A stretch of DNA of 64,000 nt from Hyphomicrobium_A sp964493785 (GTDB lineage Bacteria; Pseudomonadota; Alphaproteobacteria; Rhizobiales; Hyphomicrobiaceae): the NCBI GenBank assembly GCA_964493785.1, contig CAZBPM010000007.1:70721-134720 (forward strand), written 5' to 3'. Positions 17,446 to 24,723 of this stretch are shown here, in pieces. Every line of letters starts with the position of its first letter. Position 1 is the first letter of the stretch. Under the pieces are notes generated by a model. The model saw nothing but the letters and a program-made list of their open reading frames with translations, had not been told where the DNA came from and did not search any database. The position numbers and the translations under genes were made by a program.

Positions 17446-19392
17446 ATGAAGAACAAGGTCATCACGGCCGACCAGGCCATTGCGCTCATCAATGATGGCG
17501 ACGTGGTTTGCACCACGGGCTTCGTTCAGAGCTGCATTCCCGAACTGCTCCACGCCGCGCTCGAAAAGCGCTACGTCGAGACCCAGGCACCCAAGGGTCT
17601 GACCCTCATCATGTGCGCTGGCGCCGGCGATAGTAAGGGCCTCGGCACCGGTCGGTTGCATCACGAGGGCCTCCTCTCGCGCGTGATCGCCGCCAACTTC
17701 GGCCGCATGCCGAAGGTCGCCGAAGCCGCCCAGAACAACAAGATTCAGGGATACAACCTCCCGCAGGGCGTCATCTCCAAGCTGTACCGCTCGTGCGCTG
17801 CAGGTCAGCCAGGTCTCTTCACCCGGGTCGGCCTCCACACCTACGTCGATCCCCGTCTCGGCGGCGGCAAGGTCAACGCCGTCACCACCGAGGACATCGT
17901 CAAGCGGGTCGAGGTCGATGGCGAGGAGTGGCTGTTCTACAAGGCCACCCCCATCAACGTGGCCCTCATCCGCGCCACCAGCGCCGACCCGTCGGGCAAC
18001 CTCACCATGGAGAAGGAGGCGCTGACGCTCGACTGCCTCGCCCAGGCGATGGCCGCCCACAACAACGGCGGCATCGTCATCGCCCAGGTCGAGCGCGTCG
18101 TTGCCCACGGCTCGCTGAAGACCAGGGACGTGCGCGTGCCGGGCATCCTCGTCGACTGCGTCGTCGTCGCTGATGAGCCGGACATGCACCGCATGAACTA
18201 CGGTGTGCACTACAACCCGGCGCTCTCCGGTGCCATTCGCGTTCCCGTCGAGCACATGCCGCGCATGGAGCTGGACGAACGCAAGATCATTGCCCGCCGC
18301 GCCGCCTTCGAGCTGCCGCTCAACGGCGCCATCAACCTCGGCGTCGGTGCGCCCGACGGCGTTGCCGCCGTCGCGGCCGAAGAGCAAGTGACGCCCTTCC
18401 TCACGATGACCACTGAAGCCGGAGCCATTGGCGGCGTGCTCGCCAGCGGATCGAGCTTCGGATCGTCCGCCAACGCCGATGCGGTCATCGACCAGAACCA
18501 GATGTTCGACTTCTACCACGGCGGCGGTCTCGACCTGACCTGCCTCGGCGTGGCCGAAGTCGACGAGCAGGGCAACGTCAACACCTCGAAGTTCGGCGGC
18601 CGCCTCAACGGGTGCGGCGGCTTCATCGACATCTCCCAGAACTCGCGCGCGGTCGTCTTCGCCGGAACCTTCACGGCCGGCGGCCTCCAGATCGCGATCG
18701 AGGACGGCAAGCTGCGCATCGTCAAGGAAGGGCGCGCACGCAAGTTCGTGAAGGCGGTCGAGCAGATCACCTTCTCGGGCTCCTATGCCGCGAGCAGATC
18801 CCAGCCCGTCATCTACGTGACCGAGCGCTGCGTGTTCCAGTTGACGCCGGGTGGGCTCGAGCTGATCGAAGTTGCTCCAGGCATCGACATCGAGCGCGAC
18901 ATCCTCGCCCACATGGATTTTGCGCCCATCATCCATAAGCCCGTGCAGATGGATCCGCGAATCTTCCTCGAAGAGCCCATGGAGCTGATGGAGGAGCTGA
19001 CCAACCTGAAGCTCTCCGAACGCGTTTCCTACGACGCCGATCGCAATATCCTGTTCCTCAACCTCGAGGGCTGGAGCGTCCGCAAGAAGAACGATGTCGT
19101 TGATTTGCAGAAAGTGCTCGTCGATGCGTGCGTCAATGCCGGTCGCCGGGTCAATGCCGTCGTCAATCATGACGGCTGCCGCATCGCCGAGGACCTGTAC
19201 GACGACTACGCCGACATGATCCAGTACATGCTGAAACACTATTACAAAACCAGCGCCCGCTATTCGACCAGCTCGTTCATGCGGCTGAAAATGAAGGAGG
19301 CCCTCTCCAAACGCGGGCTGCTGCCGCACATTTTCGAGAGCGCCGACGAGGCTCACGCGGTCGTCGAGGCTTCGCGCTTGGCTGCCGAATAG
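17446..19392 (+). CDS. Acetate/propionate CoA-transferase, fused subunits with extra C-terminal domain
   Basis: A 648-residue family I CoA-transferase. The N-terminal half (SDPSGN-type glycine-rich loop at ATSADPSGNLTMEKEAL) and C-terminal half are fused, as in Pct/YdiF. The catalytic glutamate is expected in TMTTEAGAIGGVLASG (about residue 325). Such enzymes move CoA between acetyl-, propionyl- or acetoacetyl-CoA and a free acid. About 110 residues beyond the usual end (from about residue 535, NILFLNLEGWSVRKKNDVVDL onward) form an additional alpha/beta domain that looks STAS-like. ATG 17446 is chosen as the first start next to the conserved fold. It stands alone with its own terminator. Confidence 0.83.
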   Translation: MKNKVITADQAIALINDGDVVCTTGFVQSCIPELLHAALEKRYVETQAPKGLTLIMCAGAGDSKGLGTGRLHHEGLLSRVIAANFGRMPKVAEAAQNNKIQGYNLPQGVISKLYRSCAAGQPGLFTRVGLHTYVDPRLGGGKVNAVTTEDIVKRVEVDGEEWLFYKATPINVALIRATSADPSGNLTMEKEALTLDCLAQAMAAHNNGGIVIAQVERVVAHGSLKTRDVRVPGILVDCVVVADEPDMHRMNYGVHYNPALSGAIRVPVEHMPRMELDERKIIARRAAFELPLNGAINLGVGAPDGVAAVAAEEQVTPFLTMTTEAGAIGGVLASGSSFGSSANADAVIDQNQMFDFYHGGGLDLTCLGVAEVDEQGNVNTSKFGGRLNGCGGFIDISQNSRAVVFAGTFTAGGLQIAIEDGKLRIVKEGRARKFVKAVEQITFSGSYAASRSQPVIYVTERCVFQLTPGGLELIEVAPGIDIERDILAHMDFAPIIHKPVQMDPRIFLEEPMELMEELTNLKLSERVSYDADRNILFLNLEGWSVRKKNDVVDLQKVLVDACVNAGRRVNAVVNHDGCRIAEDLYDDYADMIQYMLKHYYKTSARYSTSSFMRLKMKEALSKRGLLPHIFESADEAHAVVEASRLAAE

Positions 19393-19419
19393 CGCCAGGC
19401 GTACCTGTCGCGGAATTAA

Positions 19420-19448
19420 AAAGAGGCGTCGGTTTGCGGCGCCTCTTT
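19420..19448. terminator. Bidirectional terminator between convergent genes
   Basis: AAAGAGGCG pairs with CGCCTCTTT around an 11-base loop. Each strand reads a GC stem followed by T-rich bases, so it can end both the CoA-transferase transcript and the convergent HlyD-operon transcript. Confidence 0.85.
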
Positions 19449-19474
19449 CATTTTGCAGACATCGATCATCGCGA

Positions 19475-20821
19475 TCAGGCCGGCGGCTCCGCCATGGCCT
19501 CCTCGTGCTCGGTCGCCGTGACGCTTCCGGTCAATGGCGCTGCCGGCATCGGATAGATCGCGCCCGCCATCGGCGCCGGGCGAGGACGATCAACGACGAT
19601 ACCGGTCACCGGAACTTCCGGTTTTCCACTCAGGCTGCCGGTCGTCGGAGCGGCAGGTATCAAAGTGTGTCCGCTGTAACCCGGATCATTGAGGCTGACC
19701 GGCACATCGGAATGATCGTTCTGAGGAGCAGCGACGACCGCCGGCATTGCAGGCCGTGGCGCCCGCGCGGTTTCGACACTCTTGCTGCCGCGCAGGAAGC
19801 TTGGCAGTGCCGCTTCGATGATCTCGGACACGCCCATCTGGCACTTTTCGGTGTAGCAGCTCGTTACACGGATCTTCTCGTCGAGCGCGAAGCTCTGCGG
19901 GTTCGTCAGTTCGACACGCACGAGCTGGCCGCGTCCGCGCACCCGGTTCGGAAGCTGGAACTCGGGCGGCAGCGCATCGGTGACCGGCAGGACGCGCTCG
20001 ATGATGCCGGTGCTGGTCCGGCCGCGGCCCTTGATCGAAACCTCCTGGCCCTCGCCGACATCGAAGAGATAGTTCTCCGGGATGTACGCCAGCGCGTAGC
20101 TCGGCCCGGTGTAGATATTGGCGATGGGCGTAGTGCCGGCAGCGAGGACTTCTCCGACCATGCCGACGCGGCTACCGACATAGCCGCTCGCCGGCGCGAC
20201 CAGCACGCCGCTGCCGTACGTCCGCTGCAGATCCGAGAAGGCGCCCGCGACCTGCTGCAGCGCCGACCGGTTTGCGTTGATCTCAGTCTCGAGCGAGGAG
20301 ACCTCGGCCTCGAGCGTGAGCAGCTTGTCCATGGCCTGGACCTGCGCCGTTGACATCTGCTGCAGCGACCGGGCGACGACGAGCCCGTTGCTGTTGGCCT
20401 TCTGCAGCGTCGACATGAACGAATTGGCTTCGTCCGCGGCGACCTTCGCCACCGGGATCAGCGCCTTCACCACCTGGCGCCGCGCTTCGAGCTGCGCGAC
20501 GCGTCCCGTGACGCGCGCCTGCTCCGCTGCCAGGTCCGCGAGCGAACGTGACATGGCCGCGGAATCGACCACCGCGATCTTCTGCCCCGCCTCGACCCAG
20601 TCACCCGGCCGCACGTTGATCTCACGCACGCGGGCGTCCGGCCACGGAGACGCGACCGACACGGTCCGGCTGGTCACCAGGCCGTCCGCATCCAGCATCA
20701 GGCTTCCGCCGCCGAGCGCGTAGACCGCAAGCCCGCTGACCGACACGACGAACGTCGTCGTCATCAGCAGCTTGCGCAGCCGCCGCCATTTCACTTCGCT
20801 TGCCTGCAATTGATTGCTCAT
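19475..20821 (-). CDS. HlyD-like periplasmic adaptor with Pro/Ala-rich tail
   Basis: A 448-residue membrane-fusion-type protein. One membrane helix (about 20-40) is followed by the first half of a biotinyl-lipoyl domain (VSVASPWPDARVREINVRPG), a long alpha-hairpin coiled coil (about 85-200), the second lipoyl half (VLVAPASGYVGSRVGMVGEV) and a beta-barrel domain. The last 90 residues are low-complexity, rich in Pro and Ala, with repeated TG steps (APTTGSL, VPVTGIV, APLTGSV). No PilZ domain precedes the helix, unlike alginate Alg44. It ends the operon with the GT2 and WecB genes (13-base gap). Probable role: periplasmic part of a polysaccharide synthesis/export unit. Confidence 0.8.
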   Translation of the reverse strand: MSNQLQASEVKWRRLRKLLMTTTFVVSVSGLAVYALGGGSLMLDADGLVTSRTVSVASPWPDARVREINVRPGDWVEAGQKIAVVDSAAMSRSLADLAAEQARVTGRVAQLEARRQVVKALIPVAKVAADEANSFMSTLQKANSNGLVVARSLQQMSTAQVQAMDKLLTLEAEVSSLETEINANRSALQQVAGAFSDLQRTYGSGVLVAPASGYVGSRVGMVGEVLAAGTTPIANIYTGPSYALAYIPENYLFDVGEGQEVSIKGRGRTSTGIIERVLPVTDALPPEFQLPNRVRGRGQLVRVELTNPQSFALDEKIRVTSCYTEKCQMGVSEIIEAALPSFLRGSKSVETARAPRPAMPAVVAAPQNDHSDVPVSLNDPGYSGHTLIPAAPTTGSLSGKPEVPVTGIVVDRPRPAPMAGAIYPMPAAPLTGSVTATEHEEAMAEPPA

Positions 20822-20834
20822 CGTCGTTCTCTTG

Positions 20835-21962
20835 TTAAGCGGCCAGCTCGCGGCCGGCTTTGGATTTCTGATGCATGATGCGCGTGGCGATCCGCTCGGC
20901 GGCATCGCCACGGCCGAATGGGTTTGGCGCGTGAATGAGTTTGGGCGCGGGGCCGTTCGTCAGCGCGCGAACGCCAGAGACGATTGCCTCATAGTCGGTT
21001 CCGACGAGCTTGCCGAAGCCGGCGGAGACAACCTCCGGCCGCTCGGTGCTCTCGCGCGTGATGAGGATCTGCAGCCCGAACGTCGGAGCCTCCTCCTGCA
21101 CGCCGCCGGAGTCGGTCACGACCGTCCAGGCACGGCCCAGAAGATAGACGAAATCCGGATACTGCAGCGGCGCCAGCAGCCGCACGTTCGGAGAATCGGA
21201 GAGGTAGCCGAGCACGTCGGCGCGAACCTCGGGGTTGAGGTGCACCGGCACGACGATCACCTTGTCGCCGTCGTTGGCGAGCTGGCGCAGAGCGCGCAGC
21301 ACGTTGCGCATCGGTTTTCCGATGTTCTCACGCCGATGCATCGTCGCCAGGACGAGCTTCTTGTCGGCTGGAAGGGCGCCGACAGCCGGGTCGATGGGGC
21401 GGTAATCGCTGCCGATCTTTTCGCGCGCATAGAGCAGCGCGTCGACGACGGTGTTGCCAACCATCGCAATGTCGCTTGCTGCCACGCCCTCGCGCAGCAG
21501 GTTGGCGCGTGCTTCCCGCGTCGGCGGAAAATGCAGGCGCGAAGCCTGACCGATCAGCTTGCGGTTGAATTCCTCCGGAAACGGCGAGAGGAGGTCGCCC
21601 GTCCGCAGCCCCGCCTCCACGTGCGCGACAGGCACACGCGTCAGGAAGCCTGCCGTAGCCGCGGCGGCGGCCGTCGCCGTGTCGCCCTGCACGACAATCC
21701 AGTCGTAGCTCTTGGCACGCAGGATTTTTTCGACCTGCTCGGTCATGCGGCCGAACTTGCCTGCGAGTCCCTGCTCATCGACGATGTGCGCGCCATTGTG
21801 CGTCACCGTGATGCCGAAAAAGTCGAGAAGGCCGTCGGCAAGTTCGATGTGCTGCCCCGACCAGAACACGTCGACCTCCGCGCCGGCTGCCTTGAGAGCC
21901 GTGCAGACTGGTCCCAGCTTGATGATTTCGGGGCGCGTGCCGAACGCGACGAGGATACGCAT
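20835..21962 (-). CDS. wecB: UDP-N-acetylglucosamine 2-epimerase (non-hydrolysing)
   Basis: A 375-residue enzyme making UDP-ManNAc from UDP-GlcNAc. Diagnostic stretches are ILVAFGTRPEIIKLGPV at the N-terminus, VQGDTATAAAA, VAHVEAGLRTGD, FPEEFNRKLIG, LATMHRRENIG, VVPVHLNPEVR and VVTDSGGVQEEAPTFG followed by RESTERPE. All catalytic regions of the family are intact. It is sandwiched between a GT2 synthase (19-base gap upstream) and the adaptor (13-base gap downstream), so the epimerase product is probably the donor of that synthase. Confidence 0.93.
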   Translation of the reverse strand: MRILVAFGTRPEIIKLGPVCTALKAAGAEVDVFWSGQHIELADGLLDFFGITVTHNGAHIVDEQGLAGKFGRMTEQVEKILRAKSYDWIVVQGDTATAAAAATAGFLTRVPVAHVEAGLRTGDLLSPFPEEFNRKLIGQASRLHFPPTREARANLLREGVAASDIAMVGNTVVDALLYAREKIGSDYRPIDPAVGALPADKKLVLATMHRRENIGKPMRNVLRALRQLANDGDKVIVVPVHLNPEVRADVLGYLSDSPNVRLLAPLQYPDFVYLLGRAWTVVTDSGGVQEEAPTFGLQILITRESTERPEVVSAGFGKLVGTDYEAIVSGVRALTNGPAPKLIHAPNPFGRGDAAERIATRIMHQKSKAGRELAA

Positions 21963-21981
21963 TACTCTTACTCTCTTCGAT

Positions 21982-23313
21982 TCAGCGATTTGCGGACGCG
22001 AAATCGTCTGGGATGTCGTGGGTCGTCTTGGACCAGACGATTGGTCTGGTTGCGAGCTGCGACTCGCCGAGGAAGGTTTTCCAGGCGCGGTACACCGCAG
22101 CCATGTTGATGTAGAGCGCCGCCGGCCAGCGGAGCGCGATGCCGAGCCAGTCGTATTTGCCGTACACCTCGTAGCCGGAGATGACGCGCACCACGTACCG
22201 GGTGATCAGCGCGAAGAGGTTGATCCACATCGACACGATCACGACGTCGCCCATAGGCTCTGGGAAGTCGGCGAGATCGATGAAGCCGAGCAGCATCAGC
22301 GCCAGCAGAACGCCGGAGATCGGCGGCAGGAAACTGGTGATCATGCCCTTGCGGTCGCGCAGGAAGAAATAGAAGTCCCACGGGTCGCCCTGCCAGCCGA
22401 GCTTGCAGAAGGCCTCGAAGTTGATGCCATACACCCACCGGGTCTTCTGCTTGATCGAAGCCTCCAGCGTCCTGGGGAAGAATTCGCGGGTAGCGACGAA
22501 GTCGAGGCCCTCGTCGGCATTCCGCGAGATGGCCGCGAACGCCGACTTGAAGCCCGAGCGCTTCGCTTCGATGCCGAGGATGTAATCCTCGGTTACCGTG
22601 CCCGACATCAGCACCTGGCCGCGCGTTGCGAGGAAATGCTTGATCAGACGCTTCGTCATGCACGTGCCGACGCCAGCCGACGGGATCGCCGCTCCGACGG
22701 CGTCGCGCACGATCAGCTCGCGCGTGTGCCGCTCGGCGAACTCGTCCATGTAGGTCGATGCAACGATCGCGTTCTTGCCGCGATTGAGCGAGAAGACCGG
22801 CGCCTGGATGAAGTCGTTCTCCTGCGCGTAGGCGGCATAGACGGGGAACGAGCGGGCATCGATGACGTCCTCGCTGTCGTGCAGGACGACCAGCTCGGGC
22901 GCATCCTCGGTGCTGAACACCTGCGCGAACATCTCGTTCAACATCTGGCCCTTGGATGTGGGTCCGGGCAGACGGTTCACGATCACCTTGACGCGCGTGG
23001 GGTGCTTTGCAGCCAGCTCTTCCGCAACGCGCAGCGTCCCCGTGTCGTTGGGATAGACGCCGAGATAGAGAGAGACATTTGGATTCTGGATGCGGGCGAG
23101 GTTGCCCTCGACCATCTTGCCGAGCACTTCTTCCTCGTGCCAGTTCGCAACGAACACCGCGGTCGCGGGGACGCTCTCGACGCCATCATCGAGCTGCGGC
23201 ACGCGCCGGCGCACGATGGCCAGCGACACAAGGTCGATGAACGCATCGTCGATCGACGACACGCTGATCAACACGCTGACTGCGAACAGCAGGAGTATGA
23301 GGAACTCTTGCAC
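21982..23313 (-). CDS. NfrB-like processive glycosyltransferase family 2
   Basis: A 443-residue membrane GT2. One N-terminal helix precedes a cytoplasmic GT-A domain with HDSEDVID (DxD-type), VTEDYILG (TED) and IKQKTRWVYG (QxxRW), the triad of processive synthases, then about four C-terminal helices (from about residue 310). The best family match from memory is E. coli NfrB, the inner-membrane enzyme of the N4-phage-receptor glycan. The roughly 250-residue C-terminal c-di-GMP-binding MshEN domain of NfrB is absent. The start is GTG with AAGG upstream. It is the first gene of the operon with wecB and the adaptor. Confidence 0.82.
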   Translation of the reverse strand: MQEFLILLLFAVSVLISVSSIDDAFIDLVSLAIVRRRVPQLDDGVESVPATAVFVANWHEEEVLGKMVEGNLARIQNPNVSLYLGVYPNDTGTLRVAEELAAKHPTRVKVIVNRLPGPTSKGQMLNEMFAQVFSTEDAPELVVLHDSEDVIDARSFPVYAAYAQENDFIQAPVFSLNRGKNAIVASTYMDEFAERHTRELIVRDAVGAAIPSAGVGTCMTKRLIKHFLATRGQVLMSGTVTEDYILGIEAKRSGFKSAFAAISRNADEGLDFVATREFFPRTLEASIKQKTRWVYGINFEAFCKLGWQGDPWDFYFFLRDRKGMITSFLPPISGVLLALMLLGFIDLADFPEPMGDVVIVSMWINLFALITRYVVRVISGYEVYGKYDWLGIALRWPAALYINMAAVYRAWKTFLGESQLATRPIVWSKTTHDIPDDFASANR

Positions 23314-23361
23314 TCTATTGCGCCTTCCGCTTCCGGGTCGCTCTGTCTGAGCAACTTCTCT

Positions 23362-23402
23362 AAAATTCGAACTTTGAACTATCCGGGTTTAGTTCGAATT
23401 TT
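23362..23402. promoter_or_regulatory. Perfect inverted repeat upstream of the NfrB-like operon
   Basis: AAAATTCGAACT and AGTTCGAATTTT, 12 bases each, separated by 17 bases and lying 49-89 bases upstream of the GTG start at 23313. The spacer repeats part of the arm (TTGAACT). It may be a regulator-binding site; no T-run or gene context supports a terminator. Confidence 0.55.
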
Positions 23403-23520
23403 CGGAAATGCGGATTAATCCGTTCCACTAGCGGCGCCGATAATGAAAGTCAGCGTCAATCAATCGTTAGCGGCCGCTCCAATTCAGGCGCTTCGCCTCA
23501 TAAATTGGGCGTCAAATACG

Positions 23521-23557
23521 GAACGCGCCGGTGCAGGCATGCTGCACCGGCGCGTTC
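23521..23557 (-). terminator. Strong hairpin terminator
   Basis: GAACGCGCCGGTGCAG pairs perfectly with CTGCACCGGCGCGTTC (16 bp) around GCATG. It lies 53 bases past the end of the small membrane protein gene at 23610 and probably ends that transcript, insulating the NfrB-like operon. Confidence 0.65.
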
Positions 23558-23609
23558 GCTCCCCCGGACGTTTCCTCAGCGCAGAGACGCCGGGTGACCT
23601 GCTCTGGTT

Positions 23610-23810
23610 CTAGCCGGCCGCCGCACGGGTCATGCGCCACGCCACGAGGTAGGAAAGCGGAATAGCCGCGACGACAGCAGCGCCGCACGCTATCGGCAAA
23701 AGGAAGAGGATGTCCTTGGACAGCTGGGGCACCGTGACGATCACGAGCAAGGCTAGGCCCGCAAGCGTCGTCCCGAGCATGATCCAGACAACTGCAGCAA
23801 TCTTGAACAT
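23610..23810 (-). CDS. Small two-helix membrane protein
   Basis: A 66-residue product made almost entirely of two membrane helices (VVWIMLGTTLAGLALLVIVTV and FLLPIACGAAVVAAIPLSYLVAW) with a positively charged end. AGGAG lies 6 bases before ATG 23810, so it is very likely translated. Function not recognised. A perfect FNR-type box 66-79 bases upstream points to expression under low oxygen or nitrosative conditions. Confidence 0.75.
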   Translation of the reverse strand: MFKIAAVVWIMLGTTLAGLALLVIVTVPQLSKDILFLLPIACGAAVVAAIPLSYLVAWRMTRAAAG

Positions 23811-23875
23811 CTCACGCTCCTGTCAAAGCGGCTGCGTCGGATGTTCTAAAGTTAGGTCGGCGTAAGACAGAGCGC

Positions 23876-23889
23876 TTGATTGGCATCAA
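23876..23889 (-). promoter_or_regulatory. Perfect FNR/FixK-type box
   Basis: TTGATTGGCATCAA is an exact TTGAT-N4-ATCAA palindrome, the consensus for FNR/FixK/ANR regulators. It is centred 72 bases upstream of the start codon of the small membrane protein at 23810, a suitable distance for an activator site. Confidence 0.75.
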
Positions 23890-23918
23890 CCATCCGGCGC
23901 CAAATATGCGCCGATGAT

Positions 23919-23932
23919 CTGACCCCCATCAG
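23919..23932 (-). promoter_or_regulatory. FNR-like half-diverged box
   Basis: CTGACCCCCATCAG (CTGAC-N4-ATCAG) keeps the TGA/TCA core. It overlaps the end of the TauE gene and lies about 43 bases upstream of the perfect box. The same sequence pattern recurs at 28520. Confidence 0.45.
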
Positions 23933-24723
23933 GACCGGCCCGGCAGTGCGATCCCGCGCCAGACGACATAGATGCCGACGATGCCGACGATTGCGGCGAA
24001 CACTGTAGCGAGCGCCTGCCTATGTTTCGCAAGCTTGCCCGCCGCGAACCGGCCGCCCACGCCGCCGACAACCCCTCCGCCGATGAAAAACGCGACGAGT
24101 ACCCAGTCGATGAAGCCGGATAGGGCATAGTTCGCCGATGTGGTTACCCCAAACGCGAACACTGAGACGAGCGACGATCCGATGGCGAAGATGAGCGGCA
24201 TACCGGTTGCTGCGATGATCCCGGGCACGATCAGGAAGCCGCCGCCGATGCCGAAGAAACCAGCCAGTGCGCCAACCCCGCTGCCATAGGTGAGCAGCCA
24301 CGGCATGAGCTGCGGCGCAGATTTGCGCGTCAGCCGCACGCCGACGTCTCCACCGCTGCGCCGGTTCCAGAACATGAACCCGGCGATCACGATCATCAGC
24401 AACCCGAACAGGAACAGCAACCGCTCGCCATCGAAATGCTTGCCCAGCGTCGAGCCGATGGCCGCACCGGCTGTCCCCGCGGTGGCAAACACGAGTGCAC
24501 ACGGCCACTTTACGTTACCGGCCTTTGCATGACCGATGAGGTTGACCAGCGCGCTCACCGCAACGGCCACTGCGCTCGTACCGATGGCGACGTGCGGCGA
24601 CGGCACCCCGACGAGATAGACCAGCAGCGGCACCGCCAGCACCGATCCGCCGCCGCCTATGAGGCCGAGCACGAAGCCGACGAGGACGCCGGAGAACGCT
24701 GACAGTACGTCTGCAATTGGCAT
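23929..24723 (-). CDS. TauE/SafE-family sulfite/organosulfur exporter
   Basis: A 264-residue permease with about eight helices in two repeats. The first repeat has GFVLGLIGGGGSVLAVPLLVYL, the second GALAGFFGIGGGFLIVPG, the family's duplicated glycine motif. Its ATG overlaps the stop of the upstream SQR fusion (ATGA), so the two are translationally coupled. In this setting it may export sulfite or another oxidised sulfur product of persulfide dioxygenase. Confidence 0.87.
   Translation of the reverse strand: MPIADVLSAFSGVLVGFVLGLIGGGGSVLAVPLLVYLVGVPSPHVAIGTSAVAVAVSALVNLIGHAKAGNVKWPCALVFATAGTAGAAIGSTLGKHFDGERLLFLFGLLMIVIAGFMFWNRRSGGDVGVRLTRKSAPQLMPWLLTYGSGVGALAGFFGIGGGFLIVPGIIAATGMPLIFAIGSSLVSVFAFGVTTSANYALSGFIDWVLVAFFIGGGVVGGVGGRFAAGKLAKHRQALATVFAAIVGIVGIYVVWRGIALPGRS

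Noticed and set aside
17440..19356. Long minus-strand open frame opposite the CoA-transferase (638 codons)
   Set aside because: Translation is rich in Val, Asp, His, Leu and Gly without any family motif, the normal shadow of a GC-rich gene. The plus strand holds a complete, recognisable enzyme.
21712..23418. 568-codon plus-strand frame opposite the NfrB-like gene
   Set aside because: Shadow frame, rich in Asp/Val/His/Arg, no motif.
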